Origin: Bog-473 sp963828825
GTDB taxonomy: Bacteria; Actinomycetota; Acidimicrobiia; Acidimicrobiales; RAAP-2
DNA: 64,000 nt
Assembly: GCA_963828825.1 (NCBI GenBank)
Contig: CAWHGF010000004.1
Location: 992,001-1,056,000, forward strand
Direction: 5' to 3'
Below, piece after piece: positions 38,364 to 47,949 of the stretch. The number at the start of each line of letters is the position of its first letter. The first letter of the stretch is position 1. Under the pieces are notes generated by a model. That model saw only the letters and a list, made by a program, of their open reading frames with translations. It was not told the DNA's origin and searched no databases. Made by a program: the position numbers and the translations under genes.

Positions 38364-39335
38364 TCACGTCGCACCGACGCCCGCACCATCGGGGAGCCCG
38401 TCCCCGTCCGGTCGCATGGACATGATGAGACCGTCCAGGATGTCCGACTCCGAGACGATGCACGCGGGCAGGTCGAACCGGCTCATCACCTCCCGCAGGA
38501 CGAGCGCACCACCGAAGATCACGTCCTGCCGCCCGGCGGGCAGGCCCGGTCGCCGGGCCCGCGTGGCCACCGGTTCGGCGCCCAGCACGTCGCACCACCG
38601 ATCGACCGCTTCCCGGGTCAGCACCGCGTGGTGGATGCGCTCCCTGTCGTACTCCGCCAGGCCCAGCTCCAGGCTGGCCAGCGACGACACGGTCCCGGCC
38701 AGGCCGACGAGCCGCCGCGGGCCCCGGCTCGGGTTGGCCAGCGCCGGGATCGCCTCGGTGGCCCGATCCAGCTCGGTTGCGATGGCCCGCACGGCCGCGG
38801 CCACCTCGGTCGCGGCCGGCGGATCACTCCGAAGGAAGCGCTCCGTGAGCCGCACACAGCCGATGTCGAGGGACACGGACAGGATGTCGCCCCCGTCCCT
38901 CGTCACCATTTCGGTGGAGCCACCACCGATGTCGAGGACGACGACGGGCTCGTCCCCCTCCGGCAGGTCGGCCGTCGCGCCGACATAGGACAGGCGGCCC
39001 TCCTCCCTTCCGGGGAGCAGCTCTGCCGGCGCACCGATGATGTCGGCCGCGGGGAGCAGGAACTCGTCCCCGTTCACCGCGTCCCGGACAGCCGAGGTGG
39101 CGACCAGGCGTGTTCGACCCACCCGCTCGGCATCCATGATGGAGCGGTAGTCCCGCAACGCGGTGAATGTGCGCTCCATCGCCTCGGACCGCAGCCGGTG
39201 GGTGGCGTCCACACCCTCGCCGAGGCGGGTGATCGTCATCTCGCGGGCGCGCACGTCGCCCGAGGGCCCGACCACGAGCAAACGCGTCGAGTTCGTGCCG
39301 CAGTCAACCGCCGCGAGCGCCCCGGCGTCCTTCAT
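38364..39335 (-). CDS. ppx: Exopolyphosphatase / pppGpp phosphohydrolase family
   Basis: A 323-residue member of the Ppx/GppA family (actin-like ATPase fold). Phosphate-binding motifs are ALAAVDCGTNSTRLLVVG near the N-terminus and VVVLDIGGGSTEMVTR near residue 135; the family motif ATSAVRDAVN is between them. It lacks the C-terminal HD-like domain of long Ppx, as in short actinobacterial Ppx2-type proteins. It would remove terminal phosphate from polyphosphate or pppGpp. ATG 39335 (MKDAGALAAVDCG) fits the fold's start. It sits downstream of the DUF501 gene, as in mycobacteria. Confidence 0.92.
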   Translation of the reverse strand: MKDAGALAAVDCGTNSTRLLVVGPSGDVRAREMTITRLGEGVDATHRLRSEAMERTFTALRDYRSIMDAERVGRTRLVATSAVRDAVNGDEFLLPAADIIGAPAELLPGREEGRLSYVGATADLPEGDEPVVVLDIGGGSTEMVTRDGGDILSVSLDIGCVRLTERFLRSDPPAATEVAAAVRAIATELDRATEAIPALANPSRGPRRLVGLAGTVSSLASLELGLAEYDRERIHHAVLTREAVDRWCDVLGAEPVATRARRPGLPAGRQDVIFGGALVLREVMSRFDLPACIVSESDILDGLIMSMRPDGDGLPDGAGVGAT

Positions 39336-39361
39336 GCCGCCGAGTATCACAGAGCGCGCGG

Positions 39362-39844
39362 TCAGGCCTCCGACCGGCTGAGCCCAAGCCTTCCCGCCAC
39401 CCAGTCCCCGACCACGTCGTCCCCGCCGGCCAGCCACCAGGCCACGTGGGCGTGGAGGCACTTGACCCCCTGGCGGGTCCCGCCCACTCCGCCGCTCGGA
39501 CGCGGCCCGGTCCGGTCCGGCGGGATCAGCGCGTCGCGTTCGGCCGCGTACCGGCGGTGGCAATCGGCGAGCGCCTCATCCCCCACCTGCGCCTCTGCCT
39601 CCCGCACGCCGCCCTCCGCCTCGAGCCGGCCGACGAGGACACGCAACTCGGGGTCCACCAGCCAGTACCGCGTCGGCATCGGGGTCCCGTCGCGCAGGAA
39701 GGGCTCGTTGGCGATGACCATCGGTTGCCCGGCCTCCCCCCGCACCACCACCGTGAACGCGCCCCCGGGATCGCGGCCGAGCAACGTGGCCACGACGTCG
39801 TCGTCGCCTGTCTGCGCCATGCCGGCGTCGACGTCGGGCGTCAC
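39362..39844 (-). CDS. DUF501 domain-containing protein
   Basis: A 160-residue protein of the DUF501 family, recognised by TLLGRDPGGAFTVVVRGEAG, PTRYWLVDPELRVLVGRLEA and the C-terminal GGVGGTRQGVKCLHAHVAWW with its conserved Cys-His pair. Function is unknown; the gene is conserved between ftsB and ppx in actinobacteria. GTG 39844 overlaps the ftsB stop as GTGA, which sets the start. The conserved Cys and two His could bind a metal, an inference from residue type only. Confidence 0.9.
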   Translation of the reverse strand: MTPDVDAGMAQTGDDDVVATLLGRDPGGAFTVVVRGEAGQPMVIANEPFLRDGTPMPTRYWLVDPELRVLVGRLEAEGGVREAEAQVGDEALADCHRRYAAERDALIPPDRTGPRPSGGVGGTRQGVKCLHAHVAWWLAGGDDVVGDWVAGRLGLSRSEA

Positions 39845-40440
39845 CGCCAGAATTCGAGGGAGTGCATCATGCGCGACACGAAGCCGCCTGATGACGACGT
39901 GGTGGTGGCCGGGTGCGTACCGTCCTGCGCGTGAGACGTGGATGTCGTCGTGGTGGTGGTCACGCCCCCCGGAGGCAGCTCGGGCGTGGCGGACGGGGTC
40001 ACCGGACTGTCCGAGCCCGGGTCTCCGGCGTACGGGGTGCCGGTGGCCGCGGCGCCCGAGGGCGGGAGGACCTCGTAGGCCTGCTGGCCCGGGCTCACCA
40101 GCTGGTACTGCTCGCGCGCGATGCGCCCGATCTCGCCGGCATCGCTGAGGTCCTTCTTCTCCTGCGCCAGCGCCGCGTCCTGCTGGTGCAACGCACCCAG
40201 CTCGGCCTCGGTGCTGGACAGGTTGGATCGCTGGCTGAGGAGGGAGCCGGCCGGGAACCAGGCGAAGAGGACAATGGCGGAGGCCACGATGGCGCCCAGG
40301 AAGGCCAGACGCGCGCGCCCGACCGACCCTGCCAGCGCGGACCGCTTCCCGGCGCGGGCCTCGGCCCGTTCGGCCGGGCGGGCTCCGGCTCGTTTGGCGG
40401 CGCGGGCCACGCCCTTGGCCTTCCGGCTAGCCCGCGCCAT
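39841..40440 (-). CDS. ftsB: FtsB/DivIC-like septum formation initiator
   Basis: A 199-residue single-pass protein. A very basic N-terminus (MARASRKAKGVARAAKRAG) precedes a membrane helix near residues 46-65 (AFLGAIVASAIVLFAWFPAG), then a coiled coil (LSSTEAELGALHQQDAALAQ) and the conserved IGRIAREQYQLVSPGQQAYEV end of the septum-initiator domain. A Thr/Ser/Pro-rich tail of about 70 residues follows. It would join the FtsQLB divisome subcomplex. ATG 40440 overlaps the enolase end by 14 bases; the position between eno and DUF501 is conserved in actinobacteria. Confidence 0.9.
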   Translation of the reverse strand: MARASRKAKGVARAAKRAGARPAERAEARAGKRSALAGSVGRARLAFLGAIVASAIVLFAWFPAGSLLSQRSNLSSTEAELGALHQQDAALAQEKKDLSDAGEIGRIAREQYQLVSPGQQAYEVLPPSGAAATGTPYAGDPGSDSPVTPSATPELPPGGVTTTTTTSTSHAQDGTHPATTTSSSGGFVSRMMHSLEFWR

Positions 40441-41728
40441 GCCGAGCTCCTCCAATGCCCGAGAGGGCCGCCAGTCCGGGGAAGCCCGCCGACTCGCCCA
40501 GATCCTCCTCAATCCGGAGCAGCTGGTTGTACTTGGCCACGCGGTCCGAACGGGCGGGCGCACCCGCCTTGATCTGCCCCGCGTTGACCGCCACCACCAG
40601 GTCGGCGATCGTCGTGTCCTCGGTCTCCCCCGAACGGTGCGAGATCACCGTGCCGTACGCGGCCCCATTGGCCAGCGCCACGGTGTCGAGCGTCTCGGTG
40701 AGGGTGCCGATCTGGTTGAGCTTGACGAGGATGGCGTTGGCCACCCCCTCGCGGATGCCCCGCGCCAGGATCTCGGCGTTGGTGACGAAGATGTCGTCGC
40801 CGACGAGCTGCACCCGGTCGCCCAGCGCCTTCGTGCAGGCGGCCCACCCGTCCCAGTCCTCTTCGGCCATGCCGTCCTCAATGGAGACGATCGGATAGCG
40901 GTCGGCCAGCTCGACCCAATAGTCGACCAGCTCGGCCGGCGTGAGGGTCCGGCCCTCCCCCGCCAGCACGTAGGTCCCGTCGTCCCACAGCTCGCTCGTG
41001 GCGGGATCGAGCGCGAGCGCGATCTCCTCTCCGGGGATCCGACCCGCCCGCTCGATCGCCTCGAGCAGCAGCGTGACCGCATCCTCGTTCTGCGGGAGGT
41101 CCGGCGCGAAACCCCCCTCGTCACCCACTGCGGTCGACATGCCCCGCTCGGCCAGCAGCGTGCGCAACGCGTGGTACGTCTCGGTGCCCCAGCGCAGCGC
41201 CTCGCCGAAGGAGGCCGCGCCGACCGGCATCAGCATGAACTCCTGGAAGTCGATGGAGTTGTTGGCGTGGGCACCGCCGTTCAACACGTTCAGCATCGGC
41301 ACCGGGAGCGCGTGGGAATTGGCACCCCCGATGGAACGGTACAACGGGATCTCCAGGTCGTCCGCCACCGCCTTGGCGCTGGCCAGCGAGACGGCCAGCA
41401 TCGCGTTGGCGCCCAGCCGGCCCTTGTCCGGCGTCCCGTCGAGGTCGATCATGGCGTGATCGACGGCCCGCTGATCGAGGGCGTCGAGCCCGCGGACGGC
41501 ATCGGCGATCTCACCGTTGACGTTCGCCACGGCCTGCAGCACCCCCTTGCCCGAGAAACGATCGCCCCCGTCACGCAGCTCGACCGCTTCGCGGATGCCC
41601 GTGGAGGCGCCCGACGGTGCGATGGCGCGGCCGCGCGCACCGGAGTCGAGCAGCACCTCGGCCTCGACGGTGGGGTTGCCACGGGAGTCGAGAACCTCGC
41701 GCCCGCTCACGTGCTCAATGGTGCTCAC
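40427..41728 (-). CDS. eno: Enolase (phosphopyruvate hydratase)
   Basis: Converts 2-phosphoglycerate to phosphoenolpyruvate in glycolysis. The 433-residue sequence shows GREVLDSRGNPTVEAEV at the N-terminus, the catalytic His and Glu region NGGAHANNSIDFQEFM, metal ligands in SIEDGMAEEDWDGW and VGDDIFVTN, the catalytic lysine region ILVKLNQIGTLTET, and SHRSGETEDTTIADL. GTG 41728 is preferred over an upstream in-frame start at 41764 because AGGAGAG lies eight bases before it and family proteins begin at STIEHVSGRE. Confidence 0.97.
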   Translation of the reverse strand: MSTIEHVSGREVLDSRGNPTVEAEVLLDSGARGRAIAPSGASTGIREAVELRDGGDRFSGKGVLQAVANVNGEIADAVRGLDALDQRAVDHAMIDLDGTPDKGRLGANAMLAVSLASAKAVADDLEIPLYRSIGGANSHALPVPMLNVLNGGAHANNSIDFQEFMLMPVGAASFGEALRWGTETYHALRTLLAERGMSTAVGDEGGFAPDLPQNEDAVTLLLEAIERAGRIPGEEIALALDPATSELWDDGTYVLAGEGRTLTPAELVDYWVELADRYPIVSIEDGMAEEDWDGWAACTKALGDRVQLVGDDIFVTNAEILARGIREGVANAILVKLNQIGTLTETLDTVALANGAAYGTVISHRSGETEDTTIADLVVAVNAGQIKAGAPARSDRVAKYNQLLRIEEDLGESAGFPGLAALSGIGGARHGAG

Positions 41729-41776
41729 GCCATCTCTCCTTGGGTGTCTCCCCTGGTGGGACACCGGGGCACAACG

Positions 41777-43219
41777 TTAGCGGTTGCCCACCTGGTCTTC
41801 GGGGACGCCCTCGGCCGCGAGGATGTCTGCGCGCAGGGACAGGGCGCGGTCACGCAGCGCCTGTTCCGCGTCCACCCCGAGCCGTTGGGCCAGGTTCGCC
41901 ACGGCCAAGAGGATCTCGCCCACCGCCTCCCGCATGTCCCCGCCGTCGGTCGAGAGCGGATCGTCGGGCTGCGGGTCGGTCCCTTCGGCGTGCCGTGAGA
42001 GCGCAGCCAGCAGCTGCGCCGTGTCCTCGACCCTCGCGTCCTGTCGCTCCACACCGACGGCGCGCCCTTTGCGCGCCAGCTTGGTCGCGAGCATCAGCGC
42101 CGGGAGGGCCGCCGGGATGCCCTCGGTGACGCTGCTCCGGCCCTTCTCGCTCTTCTTGATCGCCTCCCAGTTCGTGACGACCTGTTCCGCGTTCTCGATA
42201 TCGACGTCGCCGAACACGTGCGGGTGCCGGTGGACGAGCTTGTCGCGCACTCCACGCGCCACGTCGGCCAGATCGAACCGGCCGGCTTCGTCCGCCAGGT
42301 GGGCGTGGAAGACGATCTGGAAGAGCAGGTCGCCCAGCTCCTCCTGCAGGTGCGCGTCGGCATCGGCGTTCCCCTCGTGCAGGCTGTCCAACGCGTCCAG
42401 GACCTCGTAGCTCTCCTCGACGAGGTGGGGCATGAGCGATTCGTGCGTCTGGGCCCGGTCCCAGGGACAGCGTTCGCGCAGCGTGTCCATGAGCGCGACG
42501 AGCCGGGCCATCTCGTCGCCGGCGGAGCGGCCGTCGGTGCGGATCGGGCCCGGGACGAACACGGAGGTGAGGTGGTCGGGTTCCACCGTCCGATCGAGCT
42601 CCCACCAGTCGACCGCGGCGACGACCTCGTCCTCGAGCCCGAGGTGGTGCAGGAGCACCGGCCGTGGCAGCTCCAGGCCGTCGTCGTCGGGAACGGCGAG
42701 CTTCACCTCGGAGAGCAGGTGGCGCGACCAGCACTGGGCCACCAGAAACGGGCCACCCTCCCGCGCCGCCGCGGGCCCGAACGCGCCGGCGTCGACCAGG
42801 CGTACCCCCTCGGCCAGCGGGTCGATGCCCAGGGCCGCCCAGGCCAGGTCCAAGAAGGAAAGTGCCGGCAGGACACGCACCTCCACCCGGCCGTCGGTGC
42901 GCAGCAGGTCGACGCTGCGCTCGGCCACCAGCGGCGATCCGGGCACGGCGTAGACGACGGGGTCGGGCACCGCCTCGAGCGCCGCCGCCACGAGGGCCTC
43001 GACGATCCCGGCGTAGACCTCGTCGAACGTCGCGGCGGCCTCGTAGAGGCCGTCGAAGGCGGGCACCCCTTCGAAGCGGGCGGCCGCGGGGTGGCGGGCC
43101 GTCCGGAGGTACGCACGCCCCGGCGCCGCGGCCAGCCGGGCGGCCACGTCGTCCGTCACGAGGTCGGGGCCGGCCGGCCCGAGGCCCACCACCGTGACGT
43201 GGGGGCGGCGCCGCGGCAT
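41777..43219 (-). CDS. mazG: Tetrapyrrole-methylase-like / MazG nucleotide pyrophosphohydrolase fusion
   Basis: A 480-residue protein with two parts. Residues 1 to about 225 are a SAM-dependent methylase-like (YabN N-terminal) domain: HVTVVGLGPAGPDLVTDDVA, PDPVVYAVPGSPLVAERSVD. Residues about 230-475 are the MazG house-cleaning NTP pyrophosphatase: CPWDRAQTHESLMPHLVEE, EELGDLLFQIVFHAHLA with the acidic metal site, and a second half NWEAIKKSEKGRSSVTEGIP. It hydrolyses non-canonical NTPs. The order mfd, surA-like, mazG, eno is conserved in actinobacteria. ATG 43219 fits the first beta strand. Confidence 0.94.
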   Translation of the reverse strand: MPRRRPHVTVVGLGPAGPDLVTDDVAARLAAAPGRAYLRTARHPAAARFEGVPAFDGLYEAAATFDEVYAGIVEALVAAALEAVPDPVVYAVPGSPLVAERSVDLLRTDGRVEVRVLPALSFLDLAWAALGIDPLAEGVRLVDAGAFGPAAAREGGPFLVAQCWSRHLLSEVKLAVPDDDGLELPRPVLLHHLGLEDEVVAAVDWWELDRTVEPDHLTSVFVPGPIRTDGRSAGDEMARLVALMDTLRERCPWDRAQTHESLMPHLVEESYEVLDALDSLHEGNADADAHLQEELGDLLFQIVFHAHLADEAGRFDLADVARGVRDKLVHRHPHVFGDVDIENAEQVVTNWEAIKKSEKGRSSVTEGIPAALPALMLATKLARKGRAVGVERQDARVEDTAQLLAALSRHAEGTDPQPDDPLSTDGGDMREAVGEILLAVANLAQRLGVDAEQALRDRALSLRADILAAEGVPEDQVGNR

Positions 43220-43221
43220 AC

Positions 43222-44382
43222 TCAGCCGCTGGACGGGACGGCCGAGGCCGAGGCCGGTGCGACGCGTCCCACGTTCGCCGTTGCGTTGAGCACGTCGGTC
43301 GGCTCCGGCGTCAGCGGCGTGAGCACCGATGCGTTGGCGGGCACCCACACCCCGTACTGCGGGTTCAGGCTCACGGAGGATCTGCGCTCGTCCGCGGTGA
43401 TCGCCCGCTGCGTGGCGGCCGAACCTGCCACCTGGACAGCGTTCGCCACGGCGGCCTGCGCCTTGCTGTACGGCGTCGGCGTGCGCGAGGTGAACTGGAG
43501 GAGCAGGTAGGTCCCGTTGTCGTCAACGGGCGCAGAGACGGTTCCCGTGGTCAGGCTCGCGAGATCGGCATCCGACGGCAGCTTGGACTCCAGGTCGGAC
43601 AGGACGTCGCATCCCTGGGCCCCGCCCCCACTGCTGGAGGTATTCGACGCCACCGTCGAGAACGGGGTGCCGGAGGCGACGGAGGCCGCGGCGCTCTGCG
43701 CCGCCGACTCGCTGGAGAAGACCGCCGCGGTGAGGCAGACCGTGTCGAACCGGGAGCTGTGCGCGTTGAAGAACGACTGCAGGTCCGCCGCGCTCGACCC
43801 GACACCGGCCAGGTCCTCCTGCAGCGCGGTGGCGACGGCGACGAACTGCACCTGCTCGTCGACGAACGAGGAGGGCAGCGTGCTCAGCACCTCCGCCCCG
43901 GTGAGCGCCTGGCCGGTGACGCTGCAGCCGTAGCGCGCGTTCTGGCCCTGCTGCGTCTGGAGGATCTCGGACATGACCCCGGTGATCTGCTCGGTCAGGT
44001 TGGCGCGGGCGGCTGCCATCTCGGCCGGGGTCACGGTGACGTGGCGCGCATCCGCCAGCTGCAGCACGAGCTCGTGGCCGATCTTGGTCTCGAGGTAATT
44101 GGCCACGAAGGCGGAGGTGGCGGTCGGGTGGTCCCCGGCGTACTGGCCCGTGCCGGCACCGAGGACGGGCGGAAGCTCTGCGGATCCGTCCGACGACAGG
44201 TATTCCTGGGAGTTGAGGTAGCACTGGTAGTAGGCGCTGCCGGCGATGGCGTTGACGTCCGAGTTGAGGTCTTGCTGGCTGATGCTGCTGCCGTTGACGC
44301 TGGCCGCGTTCGAGGGCACCGAGAACGCCGCCGCGGCGAGGCCGCCGGCCAGGACGATGAGGAGGACGATGAGCCGCTTCAC
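43222..44382 (-). CDS. SurA N-terminal/PpiC-like exported foldase
   Basis: A 386-residue exported protein. The signal sequence is MKRLIVLLIVLAGGLAAAAFS with processing likely after SNA. The mature start SVNGSSISQQDLNSDVNAIA is typical of SurA-type chaperones, the helical part follows to about residue 200, and a parvulin-like region (FDTVCLTAAVFSSESAAQSA ... GTPFSTVASNTSSSGGG) follows. Four cysteines in the extracytoplasmic part may form disulfides. It could be a peptidyl-prolyl isomerase or only a chaperone. Its place between mfd and mazG corresponds to mycobacterial lpqU. The gap to mfd is 12 bases. Confidence 0.85.
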   Translation of the reverse strand: MKRLIVLLIVLAGGLAAAAFSVPSNAASVNGSSISQQDLNSDVNAIAGSAYYQCYLNSQEYLSSDGSAELPPVLGAGTGQYAGDHPTATSAFVANYLETKIGHELVLQLADARHVTVTPAEMAAARANLTEQITGVMSEILQTQQGQNARYGCSVTGQALTGAEVLSTLPSSFVDEQVQFVAVATALQEDLAGVGSSAADLQSFFNAHSSRFDTVCLTAAVFSSESAAQSAAASVASGTPFSTVASNTSSSGGGAQGCDVLSDLESKLPSDADLASLTTGTVSAPVDDNGTYLLLQFTSRTPTPYSKAQAAVANAVQVAGSAATQRAITADERRSSVSLNPQYGVWVPANASVLTPLTPEPTDVLNATANVGRVAPASASAVPSSG

Positions 44383-44394
44383 GCGCCGCGCACT

Positions 44395-47300
44395 CTACAA
44401 GGTGTCCCCGCCGGGTCCCACATCGGCCAGCGGGATCAACCCTTCGATCACACCGCGCACGGTGTCGGCCGCGGAATCCCCGTTGGTGATGGGAACCAGC
44501 AGCTGGGCCATCTCCTCGCGGTAGGTGGCGCCCGGGGCCACTCGTCGGAGCTTCACCTGCGCGCTGGCAGGCAGGGACACCGGGGAGAGCCGCACCGTGG
44601 GTTGGCGCGCGCCGGCCGCCCGCACCGGGCTCATGGCGACTTCGCTGATCCCGCGCGCCAGCGCGCTGGCCCGGAGCCGGGCCAGCGCCAGGAGCCCGTC
44701 GGCGGCCGTCGGCAGGGGGCCGTAGCGGTCCGCCCACTCGGCCCCGATGTCGTCCACGTCGGCCATGGAGGTCGCCGACGCCAGCCGGCGGTACGCCTCG
44801 AGTCGGGCGTCCTCCGCCGCCACGTAGTCCTTGGGCAGGTGGGCGTCGCCCGGAACGTCGATGGAGACCGTCGGGGGGGTCGGCCTGGCCTCGCCCCGGG
44901 CCTCCGCGACCGCTTCGGCCACCAGTTGCACGTAGAGGTCGTAGCCGACCGCGGCAATGTGGCCGGACTGGTCCGATCCCAAGAGGTTGCCCGCCCCCCT
45001 GATCTCGAGGTCGCGCATGGCGATCTTGAACCCCGAGCCGAGCTCGGTGTGTTCGCCGATGGTGCGCAGGCGCTCGTAGGCCTGCTCGGTGAGCACGCGA
45101 TCGGCGGGGTGGAAGAGGTACGCGTAGGCCCGTTGGCCGCTGCGGCCCACCCGACCCCGGATCTGGTGCAGCTGGCCCAGCCCGAGCAGGTCCGCCCGGT
45201 CCACGATCAGCGTGTTGACCGACGGCATGTCGATCCCCGACTCAATGATGGTCGTGCAGACGAGCACGTCGTAGCGGCGCTCCCAGAAGTCGAGCACCGC
45301 GGTCTCGAGGCTCCCCTCGTCCATCTGGCCGTGCGCCACCACCACCCTGGCCTCGGGGACGAGGTCGCGTAGGTCACGCGCGACCCGCTCGATGTCCGAG
45401 ACACGGTTGTGGACGTAGAAGGCCTGCCCCTCGCGCAGGAGCTCGCGCCGCAGCGCCTCGCTGATCGCCGAGGGGTCGTGCTCGCCGACGTAGGTGAGGA
45501 TCGGACGCCGGTCGGCGGGCGGGGTATTGACCATGGACAGGTCGCGGATGCCAGTCAGCGCCATCTCCAAGGTGCGCGGGATCGGGCTGGCGGTCAGGGT
45601 CAGCACGTCGACGCCCTCGGCCATGCGCTTGACGGCTTCCTTGTGCGTCACCCCGAAGCGCTGCTCCTCGTCGACCACCAGGATCCCGAGGTCCTTGAAT
45701 TGCACGTCTTGGGCGAGCAGCCGGTGGGTGCCGACGACCACGTCGACGCTCCCGTCGGCCAGGCCCCGCACGACCTGGCGCTGCTGGGCCGGTGACAGGA
45801 AGCGGCTGAGCAGCTCCACCCGGACCGGGTACGGCGCGAAGCGGTCGGCGAAGGTCTGCGCGTGCTGGCTGGCCAGCAGCGTCGTGGGTGCCAGCACGGC
45901 GGCCTGCGTCCCGTCCTGCACCGCCTTGAAGGCGGCCCGCACCGCGACTTCGGTCTTGCCGAAGCCCACGTCCCCGCAGACCAGGCGGTCCATCGGCCGC
46001 GGCTCCTCCATGTCGGCCTTGACGTCGGCGATCGCCTTCAGCTGGTCTTCGGTCTCGACGAACCCGAACGAGGCCTCCATCTCCGTCTGCCACGGCGTGT
46101 CGGGGCCGAACGCCCGTCCCTCCACGGCCAGGCGGCGGCGATAGAGCTGCACCAGCTCCGCCGCGACCTCGCCGGCCGCGGCACGGGCCCTGGCCCGGGT
46201 CCGCTGCCAGTCGGCGCCGCCCATCTTCGAGAGCGTCGGTGACTCGCCACCGCTGTACGGGGTGATCGCCTCGATCTGCTCGACCGGCAGGTAGAGGCGA
46301 TCGGACCCCCGGTACTGCAGGATCAGGTAGTCGCGGGTGGTCCCCCCCATCGTCCTCGTCGTCACGCCCTCGAAGCGCGCCACGCCGTGCTGGCGATGGA
46401 CGACGAAGCTCCCCGCCTCCAGGTCGTCGAAGAAGCCGTCGGCGGCTCGAGCCCACGGGCGCGCCCGGCGGTGTGGGACCCGGCGGCCGGTGACGTCGGT
46501 CTCGGAGAGCACGGCGACCTTGGCGTCGGGCAGGATGAACCCACTGGTGAGCGCGGCCGCCACCACACAGGCCCCCACGGTCCCGGGCGCCGCGTCGAGC
46601 ACCGGCGCGTGCACGCCCTCGGCGGCGAGGGTCGCCGAGAGCCGCCCCGCCCCGGGCGCCGTGGCGGCACACAGCGTGACCGAGTACCCCTGGCCCACGA
46701 GTCCGGTCACACCGGCGGCCAGACGGGCGGGATCCCCCGCCACCGGGTCGAATCGCCGTACCGTCAGCGCGGCGGTGGAGGGCCCCTCGGGCACCGGCGG
46801 CAGCGCCGTGACGCCGGCCGCGCTGTCGCGCAGGAGGCGCTCGAAGGGCACGTGCAACCGCGGAAAGCTCTCCCCCTCTCCTTCCTTCGCTCCCCAGGTG
46901 GCCGCGAGCGTCTCGGCCAGCGCCGCCTCCTCGTCGAGCAGCTGGACCGCGCGGTCCCTGATCCGGCGCGGCTCCACCAGCACGACCTGTGCACCGGCCG
47001 GCAGGAGGTCGGGCAAGACCCTTGCCGTGTCGTCGAGGAACGGGAGCCACGACTCCATGCCGTCGAACTGCTCGCCCTCGGCCAGGTGCTCCCACACCGC
47101 CGCCCCCCAGGGCCGGCGCGTCGTGAGGGCGGTCGCGGCGGCGCGCAGCGCCGGTGTGACGACGAGCTCGCGGCAGCCGAAGAGCGCGACGGCCCGGAGG
47201 TCCTGCGACGATCGCTGGTCGCTGACCGAGAAGGCGGTCAGGCGGTCGACCTCGTCACCCCAGAGGTCGATGCGGACGGGCACGTCGGCCGTCGAGGGGA

Positions 47301-47946
47301 AGACGTCGACGATGCCCCCGCGCACGGCGAACTCGCCGCGGTGCTCCACCTGGTGCTCACGCCGGTAGCCCATGGCCACCAGTTCGGGCAGGAGCTCGGC
47401 GACATCGACCTGTTGCCCCGGGCGTATGACCACCGGTGCCGTCCCCTGCAACGGGCCCAGCCGCTGGAGGATGGCCCGGACCGGGGCGACGATCACCCGG
47501 GGGGTCGGCGGGAGGACCGGGTCCACCGACCCCGTGAGCGCCTGGAGCACCGCCAGGCGACGACCCATGGTCTCGGTCTCGGGACTGACCCGCTCGAAGG
47601 GCAGGGTCTCCCAGGCCGGCAGCACCGTGACCGGCCCGGCCAGCGCGCCGACGACCGGCGCACCGGCGTCGTCGCCCTCGGGCGCGATCAGGCAGGACAG
47701 GTCGTCGCCCAGACGCTCGGCGTCCAGGCCCGTCGCGGTGACCACGAGGAGCGGGGTGCGCTCGGTGAACGCGGCCAGTGCCGCCGTGACCACCGCCTGG
47801 GCGGCTGCGGGCACGGCGACGGTGGCGTCTGCCGCGCCGACCAAAACGGACAGCACGGCGTCACTGCGCAGCAGCCGGGGAACGGCGGCCAGGCTGCCGG
47901 TCGTGGCCGGCGCGGGATCCGGGGCGGTCGAAGGGACGGACGTCAT
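44395..47946 (-). CDS. mfd: Transcription-repair coupling factor
   Basis: A 1183-residue SF2 translocase that displaces stalled RNA polymerase and recruits UvrA. In order: UvrB-like N-terminal domains (VTVLPAWETLPFERVSPETE, HRGEFAVRGGIVDVFPSTAD), the RNA-polymerase interaction domain near residue 510 (GSFVVHRQHGVARFEGV), the helicase core with Walker A GDVGFGKTEVA near 660 and DEEQRFG near 757, then TASPIPRTLEMALTG, QIRGRVGRSGQRAYAYL and the C-terminal TRCF domain. Start ATG 47946. The pth stop lies four bases before it, so the two probably form one transcript. Confidence 0.97.
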   Translation of the reverse strand: MTSVPSTAPDPAPATTGSLAAVPRLLRSDAVLSVLVGAADATVAVPAAAQAVVTAALAAFTERTPLLVVTATGLDAERLGDDLSCLIAPEGDDAGAPVVGALAGPVTVLPAWETLPFERVSPETETMGRRLAVLQALTGSVDPVLPPTPRVIVAPVRAILQRLGPLQGTAPVVIRPGQQVDVAELLPELVAMGYRREHQVEHRGEFAVRGGIVDVFPSTADVPVRIDLWGDEVDRLTAFSVSDQRSSQDLRAVALFGCRELVVTPALRAAATALTTRRPWGAAVWEHLAEGEQFDGMESWLPFLDDTARVLPDLLPAGAQVVLVEPRRIRDRAVQLLDEEAALAETLAATWGAKEGEGESFPRLHVPFERLLRDSAAGVTALPPVPEGPSTAALTVRRFDPVAGDPARLAAGVTGLVGQGYSVTLCAATAPGAGRLSATLAAEGVHAPVLDAAPGTVGACVVAAALTSGFILPDAKVAVLSETDVTGRRVPHRRARPWARAADGFFDDLEAGSFVVHRQHGVARFEGVTTRTMGGTTRDYLILQYRGSDRLYLPVEQIEAITPYSGGESPTLSKMGGADWQRTRARARAAAGEVAAELVQLYRRRLAVEGRAFGPDTPWQTEMEASFGFVETEDQLKAIADVKADMEEPRPMDRLVCGDVGFGKTEVAVRAAFKAVQDGTQAAVLAPTTLLASQHAQTFADRFAPYPVRVELLSRFLSPAQQRQVVRGLADGSVDVVVGTHRLLAQDVQFKDLGILVVDEEQRFGVTHKEAVKRMAEGVDVLTLTASPIPRTLEMALTGIRDLSMVNTPPADRRPILTYVGEHDPSAISEALRRELLREGQAFYVHNRVSDIERVARDLRDLVPEARVVVAHGQMDEGSLETAVLDFWERRYDVLVCTTIIESGIDMPSVNTLIVDRADLLGLGQLHQIRGRVGRSGQRAYAYLFHPADRVLTEQAYERLRTIGEHTELGSGFKIAMRDLEIRGAGNLLGSDQSGHIAAVGYDLYVQLVAEAVAEARGEARPTPPTVSIDVPGDAHLPKDYVAAEDARLEAYRRLASATSMADVDDIGAEWADRYGPLPTAADGLLALARLRASALARGISEVAMSPVRAAGARQPTVRLSPVSLPASAQVKLRRVAPGATYREEMAQLLVPITNGDSAADTVRGVIEGLIPLADVGPGGDTL

Positions 47947-47949
47947 CGA